Source: Oxyruncus cristatus (lineage: Eukaryota > Chordata > Aves > Passeriformes > Cotingidae). Taken from it: 64,000 bases of DNA. Position 1 is the stretch's first letter, and each line of letters opens with the position of its first letter. Under the pieces are notes generated by a model, which was not told the origin of the DNA, ran no database searches, and saw only the letters and a list, made by a program, of their open reading frames with translations. The position numbers and the translations under genes are program-made. Where the stretch lies: NCBI GenBank assembly GCA_013399855.1, contig VXAY01005997.1, positions 23,969 to 87,968 on the forward strand, given 5' to 3'. Shown here in pieces: positions 12,801 through 22,800 of this stretch.

Positions 12801-15800
12801 GTCAGGATCATATGTGGATGAATTTCAGAGGTGTGAGCCTGGCTTAAGGCATTTCAACATGTAGTGGCCACAGTGATTTTCCAAATCGGACCTATTGGTG
12901 TGTATATCAGCTTTTTTACTGATTTTGTGCTTGGATGTTGCGAAATGCAGTTAATGCAATAATTTGCCAGAGACAATTGTAAAACTGGCTGAGAGTGAGT
13001 AACTTTCTGGGAATGATATTCTCATCATGTCATGCTTCTTGCTGTTTTAACAGATGTTGGTAATTGTAGCAAGTTGAAATAATGTCTTTGGTAGACCTTA
13101 ATATTTATTAATTTTGTCAAAAAGTGAAAACGGTGTCAATTAGAAGAAAAACCTATCACAGTATAAAAAACAGTTATAGATAGCTCTTCTTGATTTATCA
13201 AAATCATTTGAAGTCCACTTTAAGACAGTATATAAAAAAAAAGTAGCTATAAGAATTTGTTACTTGATATTCACACATTGTAACTTGAGCAGGAGTATGA
13301 TCAGCATTATTCAGGGAAATGCCTGTTGCCTTTTATTTTCCTCAAGAACTGCATCTTATATTTCAAAAGGAGTTCCCAGGTTCTTTACATAATCAGACTT
13401 TTTCTGCTGTTACACCTAGAAGTAGTGTTATTATCTGTTTTTCTGTCACTGACCCTGCATTTGAGGAAATCACAACACACCCATTAACATTGACTACAAG
13501 GTGAAATGTGAGTGCTCAGCATTGGAGTATGTCTCATTTTAAAAAATACGTTTTATTTTACAAGTGGGTTTTTTACATGTAAATGAAAAGTAAATATTAA
13601 AAAAGTCTATTTCAGTTAAATAATTTATAATCAGATGTTTCTTATATCTAACTTGATTTTCTAATGGTAGTATGAGGTTAATACCCAGATAATTAGTAGG
13701 CAAATCTTAGGATTCCAAGTAAAACAAAAATATTTTGAATACAGGTGAGATAGCTTGGAAACAGTGGAAATAGGTGTAGAAATTGTTGGCCACCAAATGT
13801 ATATACAAAAATAGTGTGCAGTTCCCACGCAATTTGAAAAATATAATTGCATGTATAATTAAGTTGATTTTTCTTCAGAAATTACACTTTTTAAGTTCTA
13901 AACCTAAAATATTTCTTCAGAGTAATTCACAGAGAAACAACCAAATGTCACCAGTCATGGAATATCAGTGTGCCATGAAATTTAGGAATATAACACCAGT
14001 ATTGTAATTCCTTTATTATCTTCAATCATTGTAGGCATTTCTATCTGGTTTTACCTGATCATATGTAGTAGAAAAAACTGTTAATGGTCTGAAATGGAGC
14101 TGCTTGGAATAAATAGAACTTTCAATATGATTATCAAATCATTTTCATCATTTAACTATCTTCCAAACCTATTTATTGTTTTGTATATTCCAGAACAAAT
14201 TAGAGTTATCCCTTCATCATACAGTTTTAGTAGAATAATATACTTGTAGCCAGAACAAAAAAGGAAAAGAAAAAAATCAAACCCAATGAGATTCTCAACT
14301 TGAAAAGTTTTAAGAGTCAGTTTTCTTTGATGATTAGTAAATATGTTTCCCTGGACAGATACTATGTCACAGAAAGTGATGAGCATTCTGTGAGAAAAAT
14401 GGTATTTATTATTTCTGCCACTTGGAATTTGCAGAGCTTTGCTGTGATTTGAACAGACTGAAATGCTTCAGTCACTGCTGGCTTTTGCTTCTGCAAAATC
14501 CTGTCTCTGGTACTGAATCTGAGACTGAAACTTCCAACAGCTCACTGGTGGTGTTAAACTCTTCTTGATGTGGGATCAGATATGGTATTAGATAGGTCAC
14601 TTTTCTTGTGCAGTTCAGACTGTGAACTTCCTAGTGGAGATTACCTGGACATTAAAGCACGATTTCTGTTGAGCCTGCCTCTGGAGAGCTGAAAAGCATG
14701 ATCATGAAGTTGCTCCTGGCCTTTTGATGGCTTTCTCTCTGGGAGAGTCCATGTGTATCAACGTAAGACAGAAAAGAAAGGCAAATGGTGTACACTGCCA
14801 GGCATTGCGGACCCAACTTCTGTCCCACTGGAATGCTGCATCCCCATGAGGTTTTCCGATGGAGTGGACCCTGCTCACATCATAATTGTCCTTCCAATTT
14901 TAAGAATGTAGGCATGTGATTACAAGATCATTTTGAATACCATTTTACTTTGTGTTACCTGGCTTAGGTGTGCCAATACCATGATGAAAACACTCAGCAT
15001 CATGAAAGTAATTTTAAAATCAATGTATAAGAACAGATTAAAATGAAGTTTAGTATAACTGAAATCTTCCTCTTTCTGTAAGTGCTCCTTTTTGATTATA
15101 TTTCCAATTATTGGGCTAAACTAAATGAAGTGGCTTAAAAAAAAAGAAAAAAAGAAAGAAAATTTTCATTAGGTTTTGAGTAGAACCCTAAATGTTGTAA
15201 TAGTTTTGATAAAAATACAAGAGTTTTAACTGCACATAATCTTCCATCTGTCCAAACTTTACACCCTTCTTTACTCTCTAAAATCCAAGAGTAATCCCTC
15301 TGTTCATCATAAAGTATTTTAGGATAAAATATGACTAGAAAGCAGCTTGCTTCTGCTGGCTCCAATCTTATATATATATCTTCAGTGCACTGTGGCCCCT
15401 TCCCTAAGCTGTTGAATTTTATATTCCCTGCAGCATGTGTACTACTGTGTTCTGCATCCGTCAATTACAGATGCCAGGGCACATGAACATAAATGAGATC
15501 CCAGCTTCTCAAAGCACTTGAATGCTTGCTTTTCCTTGTCACGTGTATTCATTCTTCTTTAGCATGGATCTTGAATGGTGACAAATATCTGAAAAGCATA
15601 GATATTCATTTTTAGATTGGTTTCCTAAGAAACTGCAGTTTACATGATTGTGCTGTTCCTCTGTCAGCTGTAGATCTGAAAACTACTGAGCAAACACGAA
15701 CAAAAGGTAGAAACTGAAAATGAATTTGTATTAGAATAAGACAATTAGGGAAAATTGTCAGGAGGTTAGAGGGGAAAGATGCAGATGAATTATCTTCCTC

Positions 15801-16091
15801 TGAGAAGGGCAGACAGGCACGACACAGAACGACTCTCCCTTTCAGGCTCTCTGCTTTGTGCAGAGCAACTAAGCACACTTCAAACTTGCCTTCTTGCTCT
15901 AGTCACACTTACCATCTTAATACTTCCTTAGAACAATGTACAACTCTTCCCCAAAGTGCCAATGAAAGATTTCCTTCTTTTCCACCTCATACTTCTAAGT
16001 GGAGCTTGAGCAACAGGAACATCTTCCACTGCTCTCACTTTTCTGTACAAAGGAATGTGGAATCTCATTGTGAAATTTGCTAAAATACAGA
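6806..16091. other. Unique AT-rich DNA, no gene seen
   Basis: About 9.3 kb with no recognisable exon, RNA gene or interspersed repeat. It holds small simple repeats only: an A15 run (8182-8196), a 10-bp tandem AAGTTCTTTT at 9406-9428, and A-rich stretches near 10261 and 10483. An octamer ATGCAAAT sits at about 10318-10325, which alone proves nothing. Open frames reach at most 109 codons (15135-15464, minus) and match nothing I know. Confidence 0.5.
8182..8196. repeat. Poly-A run
   Basis: Fifteen consecutive A followed by a degenerate A/C stretch. There is no target duplication or upstream body to make it a retrotransposon tail. Confidence 0.8.
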
Positions 16092-16096
16092 CATGG
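16092..16096. repeat. Left target-site duplication CATGG
   Basis: CATGG directly before TGTCATGGG at 16097. The same five bases follow the right edge of the element at 17381-17385. A five-base match at a fixed border has about a 1 in 1,000 chance, and the border was also allowed to slide a little. Confidence 0.6.
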
Positions 16097-16281
16097 TGTC
16101 ATGGGTTCACTTGTTCTAAAAGCTAAACATGGAATTTTTTTCCCTTCCCCCTGCCCCACTGTGTGTGTAGGGGGGAGTAGCGATGTTTGAATGGGCAGAC
16201 TGGTTTTGCTGGGAGGCGGCTTTGTTCTCAGCCTGGCAGCCTAGCTGGTTGGCACGCTGTTTTCTGCCCCCTGCCCCGCCC
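16097..16281 (+). mobile_element. Left arm: inverted partial U3 of the ERV LTR
   Basis: Starts with the LTR terminus TGTCATGGG, which pairs with the other LTR terminus (GACA) and resembles the family A start TGTCATGG. It runs through U3 but lacks about 250 bp at the junction near 16209/16210. It ends where GCCC (16278-16281) is shared by the LTR and the 5' end of the tRNA. Confidence 0.75.
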
Positions 16282-16354
16282 AAGCTAGGTCAGTCGGTAG
16301 AGCATGGGACTCTTAATCTCAGGGTCGTGGGTTCGTGCTCCAAGTTGGGCGCCA
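16278..16354 (+). tRNA. tRNA-Lys(CTT)-like sequence with CCA, degenerate (primer copy)
   Basis: The acceptor start GCCC, the D-arm region TCAGTCGGTAGAGCA, an anticodon loop CTCTTAA with anticodon CTT, the T-arm GTGGGTTCG and the acceptor end GTTGGGCG all match vertebrate tRNA-Lys(CTT) as I know it. It is followed by CCA (16352-16354), which eukaryotic tRNA genes do not encode. CCA therefore points to a copy of mature tRNA. Defects: one extra base around position 7, a changed B-box base (GGTTCGTGC, where A follows GGTTCG in the canonical box), and mismatches in the T and acceptor stems. It sits exactly at the primer binding site of the adjoining minus-strand LTR. It is probably not a functional tRNA gene; it is a copied retroviral primer or an old tRNA retrocopy. 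Confidence 0.85.
16337..16354 (-). other. tRNA-Lys primer binding site (PBS)
   Basis: Minus strand TGGCGCCCAACTTGGAGC is complementary to the tRNA-Lys 3' end with about two changes from the usual Lys(1,2) PBS. It lies 6 bp after the LTR terminus GACA, as expected for minus-strand priming in a lysine-primed betaretrovirus-like (ERVK/class II) virus. Confidence 0.8.
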
Positions 16355-16504
16355 AAATTATGTCTAAATTTAATGAGACAGAAGTATTTTGCTAAGGAGG
16401 ATGAGTTATAAGGAAAGACCAAAACTTCTCCCTCTAAGCAATTGTAAATCCAAAATTAAGATGCTCCAATTGAGAAAGTGTGGAGAAAGGAAAAATAACA
16501 GCCC

Positions 16505-16510
16505 TTTATT
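16505..16510 (-). promoter_or_regulatory. LTR polyadenylation signal AATAAA
   Basis: TTTATT on the plus strand, in the minus-strand context CTTTAATAAAGGGC, about 145 bp from the LTR 3' end. Confidence 0.65.
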
Positions 16511-17167
16511 AAAGGATCTATGTGTATTGGCAGAACAACAAAAGAACACAAAACAAAACCCCAACCAAACAATAACTCTATACGCAAAAATCCCTTTCAA
16601 TGAAAAGTAAACAGTTCAGTTTGCACTTTTTGGTGCAATTGTAACCACAGTCAGCAGAAGGTGCTGTGGATCGCTGGAGGTGCAGAGCCTGCGGTGCTCG
16701 GGGTTGGCCGACAGGAGGCGCTGTTGGGTTCTTCGGTCACCACGTGGAGGCCCCGGTGTGCTGGGGGAGCAGAAATGGAGCCCTTCCCTCCCCCTCCCCA
16801 GGAAGGGGGAAAAAAAAGGAATGAAGGGTTCTTCCCAAAGGGAACTCATGGTGTCTGCTGCTGGCCGCGTGACTTCCCCTTTCTTCGCTGGTGTATACAA
16901 AAACTGCTGACAAAAAACATGGGAGCTGGGAGGAGGGAAAACAAAGGTGGCTCTCTCTCTTACAAAAAAAAAATATAGTTCCTCTCCGATGAAGTCCAAG
17001 CAGGTCCACCCCGGGCAGGGCAGGGGTCAGAAAACAGTGTGCCAACCAGCTAGGCAGCCAGGCTGAGAACAAAGTAGCCTCCCAGCTTTTGCAACGCACC
17101 TCCTTCCCTCCATTCCCGCAACCACAAACTGTTTCTCCTTCCCCCCTCTCTGGGAGAGAGGAAAAAA

Positions 17168-17241
17168 NNNNNNNNNNNNNNNNNNNNNNNNNNNNNNNNN
17201 NNNNNNNNNNNNNNNNNNNNNNNNNNNNNNNNNNNNNNNNN
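17168..17241. other. Assembly gap (74 N)
   Basis: Unknown bases, with AAAAAA on the left and thirteen A on the right. The gap falls in a homopolymer tract next to GC-rich U3 sequence, a typical read drop-out. The true length is unknown. Confidence 0.98.
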
Positions 17242-17380
17242 AAAAAAAAAAAAAGAAAATCCTAGCCCCTCCCAAAGCCATTTGCCTGGAATGTCAATCT
17301 ACCAGCCAGTCCTTTTGTGTGAGTCAAATGCCCAAGGCAAAACCAGTCTGCCCATTCAAACATTGTGTCCCCCCCACACA

Positions 17381-17385
17381 CATGG
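17381..17385. repeat. Right target-site duplication CATGG
   Basis: Matches 16092-16096 and lies exactly where similarity between the two arms ends. Confidence 0.6.
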
Positions 17386-19679
17386 CATTATCCCTGTCCT
17401 TGCTGCTCAGCATCCCTTGCCCTGGGCTGTGAAACTTGTGAGAATAGTTCAGTTTGGGAGAACCTTGTGGTAAGAGTGTCTCTGGTGTTGTACTCTGTGT
17501 GGGAGAGCAGTCAGCATCTGTCAGCTCAGGATGAATTTCCATCATGGAATTGGTGGATTTGGTATATATTGGACTGAGCTAAAACAAACTCATCTCCCAG
17601 CTAAATTGGAGGGGTCTTAGATGTTTATTTAGGTAATAAAGCCTGAATCTTTTAAAAGAAAATACTTGAACTTTGTTGAAGAACAGACCTGCTTCAGATT
17701 ATGACTCTCATTAAATGGATATTGTCAGGTTTATGTCAGAGAGCCTGTTAGATTGATATATAGATTCCTCAACTATCTCAAAACTAATAAAGCAAACTGG
17801 TGAGTATCTGATTTCATTACTTTTCCATGCATGAGTTTGGACACCAACAAAAGTTTTCCTATTTTCCTTGCATATTCTGAAGAATTATGGAATATTGCTC
17901 TCTATCTCAAAAAATGCAGAATGGCAAAAGTATGGAACCTGAACATTAATGCCATAGCTCAGCCTTCTATTATGCTTCTTGTGCTTTAGGTAACAGCTTT
18001 CAATTTCTTTAGTCAGCATGTTCAGGCCATCTTAGAATGCTCAGATATATCAGTATCATTTCTCAAGATTTAAGTCCCTCCAGTGGCTGGATTGTGGCTG
18101 TCCTCCAGATGATTGAGTTTAGGGATCAAACTTTCAGTGAGTACAAAAATAACTATAGCGGGTTATTGAAATAATGCTGATTTAAACCAGTCCACAATTT
18201 GCTTCAGTGGTTAAATTTAAAATGTTAATGGTCATTAAAATAGGCCTGTTAATTTCTGTATATATTACAATGCCATTTTCTCAGCTTTTTTAATTTTCTA
18301 TTCTTGGTCATTAGAGTCAATGTAGAACCTCAGGTTTGCTACTGTTTTCTATTCTATTTGCTGAGTATGCCTAAAGTTATGTCACTCCTGCTACTGGGGC
18401 TTTCCTCATCATTTATGATCAAATAAACAAATAAACATCTTGTCCCGCTATCTTTATTGCCATCATTCAAATCAGGCATTCTTTGAGAATGTAAAAGAAA
18501 TATTCATTTTTTCTAGCATCATCACCTTATACAGGCTTGAAAATTTTGGTTTTAAATAGTAATTTCACAGCCTAGTCATGCCCTAGGGAGTACATGCCAC
18601 ATTCAGACACCAGGTTTTCTAGTGCAGCATCTAATACCCATAAGGTCTCTATCAATCCTGTTTATTTTCACATTCTGTCCTTTAACAAATATTATTTTCT
18701 TAATTTTTTTTACCTACTCAAATATTGATAGGAATACTTACTATCTTGTTGCTAGTTTTATCAACTGTATTTTATGTTAATTGCTCCATTTTATTCTAAA
18801 TCACACTGAAATTTTAATTCTTTATGAAATAATTGACTAAAGCTCTATTGCTCTCTTCATAGTTCTTCTTTAGAAGTACATCTCATGAGATATATATGTT
18901 ATATATATATATACACATATGACAATGATACAATTCTTCATTTTGTCTCAGACTATAAATACAGGCTTTCTCATCTACTACAGTAAAGGTGTTTTTCTAC
19001 AAGTGCTTTACTGAAAACGGGAGCCATCATTTTCTCTAGAAGAGAGAGCAGCGTCTTCATCTAACGAGATTATTGACTACCTGTAAATGCTGCTTTGGAA
19101 GTTATATGTACATTTAGACCTTTCCAACACATTTAGTGTTGAAACTTCTTGTATTACAGAATTTTCTTTTCTTCAATGACTCAAACAGGATTAACCCAAG
19201 TGCCAAAAAATTATTTGTCTTTCTTTTAAGTGCTGTGGTCCGCAAGACTGATGTTCAGTGCATTGAGCATTCTACACAGGTTTTTTCAATGCAAAAAACC
19301 ACTTACGGAAATAAATATTTGTAGCTTGCCTTTCTTCCTCAGTTCTTTCAAACAGGTCTGAGCAGGAGATCAAAAAGATAAAGAGAATCTGACACACTGG
19401 AGGTGTGAAAGAATACAAAGGGGAGCACTTCTAAGTTAGAAACCCAAGTTTATTTTCTCTACTTTATATTGTGCTGAAATAATTTATTTCCCTGATTTTA
19501 TTTCCTTTTTGTAAGGTGGTGAGCATAAGAGTCATGCAAATTAACTAACTGAAGATCTTAATGCAGTCACATATGGTATTAGTGCAGCTATATGAGTTCT
19601 TCCTTCCATGACAAGAAATAGTCAAACCAGTGTAGAAGTCACAGTGTCATAGAAAAGGCACAGTAGGAATCCTTGCACC
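17386..19679. other. Unique AT-rich DNA, no gene seen
   Basis: No exon or repeat family is recognised. A TA-rich simple stretch sits at 18890-18920. Confidence 0.5.
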
Positions 19680-19681
19680 AT

Positions 19682-19716
<35 letters not shown>

Positions 19717-19719
19717 TTA
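19680..19719. repeat. (ATTT)n microsatellite
   Basis: About ten uninterrupted ATTT units, likely length-polymorphic. It lies 47 bp before a CR1 3' tail. Confidence 0.95.
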
Positions 19720-19765
19720 AATTTAGCATGAAAAATTGACATATCTGTCCTGTTTTCTTGCTGAA

Positions 19766-19822
19766 TATAGAATCATAGACTCATTTAGGTTGGAAAAGGC
19801 CTTTGAGTCCAACCATATAGTC
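19766..19822 (-). mobile_element. CR1 retrotransposon 3' end, very short
   Basis: ATAGAATCATAGA is the complement of the CR1 tail repeat. It is followed by TTTAGGTTGGAAAAGGCCTT and GAGTCCAACCA, the complement of the last bases of CR1. Only about 55 bp of the element is kept. Confidence 0.88.
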
Positions 19823-22800
19823 TACTGTTTCTTCATTTGTCTTTAATCAATCTGGTAAATTAAATAATGATGAAAAAAAGTAGTCAAAACTCTTTTTAAG
19901 TCTGAACCAAATTATATTTCTTAAAACTTCAGTCCATAGAACTCACCAACTGCATAAAATGTAAAACTTTAATTGCAATAAGCTGGGAGGGAAAAAAAGC
20001 TGCCAATGATTCTGGTTTGGGATACTTGTTACGCACTGAAGAATCCAATGATTAGGAAAAAAACCTGTGTAAAAGATCCTTAACCAAATATTAGGAAAAT
20101 AGTATAGTTGGATGCTATTGATCAGGCTTTCTGATAAAAGAATTAATATATTTAGCTATATATTTAGGAATGACTTGAAGATATCAAATATTTGGTGTGG
20201 TAATTCATAAGAACTTAAACCCTTTGGATTAACTAGTATTGATTACATTTTTACAGTGTAATGACTTAACTGTGCTTTTATTACCATATAATGGAATCAA
20301 TGAAATTTTATAACATCTGTCAGGGGATATTCTAAGAAACCAAGAAATTGCTTTCTTTTTGAATGAAAAAGAAGGAAATTATGATCAAATTTTACAAGCA
20401 TAAGATAAACCCTGTTCCTAATACAATGAAAAACTGAATTTCTAATAGCAAAGCTGCTTAGTTCTGTAAGCTAAATATTTTGTAAAGCTGGTGTTTTATT
20501 ATGTTAGTATTAGTGAAAATTTACTTTAGGGCTGAGGCGAAAATAACTGAGGAACACATTTTCATTATTCTTCAAATGAATGAAATATTTTTAAATATCA
20601 TGAAGATTTTAATGAAAAGGGAAAATGAAAATCTGATAAAAATAAGGGAGAGGAGAATCTTGCTGTGGCAGATCTGACAGTTTAAACCATTTTGTCTTGC
20701 CATGCAATTACAATTTTTAAATTATTAAAAATACATCAAAGCAAATGTACACACATTCTATAACATACCAGATACATGCTCAGAAGAAGGACAAAACCTT
20801 TTAATTTTATGGGTTTTCTTTTTCAAAGAATTACTAGCCTTTGATTGCTATGAAAGGTACATTTTCTTGTTTTTAAAAATAAAAACCATCCCAGTCCAAG
20901 AGGTCTGTTCATAACTAGGTGAAAAGTACATTTCCAGATCATAACAAGGAGAGTGTTATGTATTGTCAACAGCTTCCTTTCAGTGAATGATAGCTCTAAT
21001 CCTTGAGGTAAAGAAGATTTTTCTTTAACCTGAGTGCAGGAAGCTTAGTTGAAGAGCTTTATCCCAACAAAAGTACCTTAACTGAACGGTTATTTCTCTA
21101 CTGTACCCTATTGTGTATTAGCATCAAGGAAGCTTCTCTGAATTTTCATGAAGAAAAATAGCAGCAGTGGCATAAATCAGCTCAAATGTGCCTAATGCAT
21201 TTTGGCAGAACAAAGTAATATTAAACCCTGCAAGATAATGAATATATGGTATCCCTACATGATATTTCGGGGGCCTCTGCACTGCCTAGAGTGTGATAGC
21301 TCATTCTGTGAGATTCCCATACCTCTCCCCTAAACTGTTCTCGTCTCCATCACTTCTGCATCCCAAAAATCTTACTAATTATTTTTCATTCTTATTCATT
21401 CAATCCTCCTATCTACTCCTGAGCACACCATCCCTTTTCCTACAGCAGCTCAGCAAGGGTATTGCTAATGCTTACTCAGGGTTAGGAGGGAGGCAGATCC
21501 AGCATGACCAGCCCAATGAGGATTACTTTAGAGGGAATGTAAGGAAAGAGGATAAATGGGACCACAATGGAATGAAATAGAAATTGCCTGGGTAGATGTA
21601 GTCCCCTGGCCCCCACTGCACACCTCCCAGGAGTGGGGGAAAATCAGAAGAGTTGAATAGAAGAGCTAATTCAGCATCTTCAAACAGAGAAGGTTGATTC
21701 TCAAAGACTCTGAACAGGGGTGTGAGTGCTGGGTCATCCTGCCCGTGAGTGGTTAGACCTGCCCTGCAGCATCATGCAATCTACAGCCCCAGTCCTCTCT
21801 TCACCTTTTCCTCAATAAGTCATTTTTCCTGATGGTTGGTCTATAAAACCAGCTCTGATAGGGAGTATCCAAAATTACTTCTTCCTGTCCAACATAAAAA
21901 ATCACTTGTGATTTTTTAGGTTTTTTTTAGGGTATTTTAGGAGAGCTCTGCATGTGGCATGCAGCATCTCTCACCAGGAATGGAGGGGTATGTAGATGGT
22001 CAAGGTGGGTTTGCACCTGTACCTCAAGGAGTTCAAAACCTGAAGAACAGGTGGATATACAGTAAAATGTGCTACCTTGAGATCCTGGGTAGAGTAACTG
22101 CAGAGAACATCGCCTATTGCTTCTTCCCTTGCATCACAAAACTAAAAGTGTAAAGCAAAATCTTATGTTTTATCCTTGTGGGTGGAAAAAATCTTGTGGT
22201 TTTATTCTGTCACAATGAATTTCTGCTCAAACCAAAATTCACAGGAAACACAATAAAGTAGGAAAATCTGATGTTTCTGTGTAACAGGTTTTTTGAGGTC
22301 TGCTCATTTCGGGCTAATATGAGGTACTCTATGGCAGATTGCAGATGGCACTGAAGACACTTCTTTGAGCTGTACTGCAGAGTTCTCTCAGGGACACATT
22401 GGGCTTTCTGCCAAGTGTGGATCTGCCAACCTGAAACTCTTGCTTGGTAGCTGAAGCTAGGGATAACCAACTGATGCTTCTATCTTCAAATGAGTTTTGA
22501 AAGTACCTGTTTGCTCATTCCTTTTAAATAAGGAATTATAATAAATATTATAATAAAACAGCACAGCTTCCTGATGTTTCCTGATGACATCTAGTCCACT
22601 TAATGTAATTACTGAGCACAAATACCCAGATTACCCAGATCTGAAACTGGTGAAAAGTGCTGCGTGCCGCTGTAGTTCTGTCCAAATCCATTTGTTTGCA
22701 CTACCTTGTGGGTTTTACCTTGAGCTGCAGAAGCAGTGTTTTACAGTCACAGAGGTTAATGCAGATGTTTTTGACGAGTCTTTACTTTTGTCACATTTTC

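Larger units (their letters stand above)
16097..17380 (-). mobile_element. Composite foldback ERV element with captured tRNA-Lys
   Basis: The right part (17380 down to 16361) reads on the minus strand as an LTR. It has U3, an AATAAA signal (16505-16510), U5, a terminus GACA at 16364-16361, a 6-bp spacer and a tRNA-Lys primer binding site (16354-16337). Beyond that site the match to tRNA-Lys continues to 16278. The left part, 16097-16281, is the same LTR's U3 in the opposite direction and begins TGTCATGGG. Arms that pair: 16210-16281 with 17013-17086, and 16162-16209 with 17337-17380. About 250 bp of the right arm (17087-17336, including the gap) has no counterpart on the left. The first 65 bp of U3 on the left (16097-16161) has no counterpart on the right. 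CATGG flanks the whole unit. No gag, pol or env is present. I infer an aberrant reverse transcript integrated as one piece. Alternatives are later rearrangement or misassembly across the gap. Confidence 0.75.
16361..17380 (-). mobile_element. Right arm: LTR with R and U5, U3 truncated at its 5' end
   Basis: Read on the minus strand this ends ...TTTAGACA at 16361. AATAAA at 16510-16505 lies about 145 bp before the end. The U3 side is GC-rich, with C- and T-rich stretches, and contains the assembly gap. The homology to the left arm stops at 17380, so the native U3 start (TGTCATGGG) is absent here. Instead the arm begins TGTGTGTGG, which by chance also offers a TG/CA end. Confidence 0.7.

Noticed and set aside
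16278..16351. A functional tRNA-Lys gene
   Set aside because: An extra base in the acceptor/D region, a changed B box, stem mismatches and an encoded CCA at a retroviral PBS make a working gene unlikely.
16183..16395. Open frame reading through the LTR arm and the tRNA
   Set aside because: It spans U3, tRNA and U5 sequence, all non-coding. A similar peptide appears on the minus strand at 16737-17099 only because the two arms are inverted copies.
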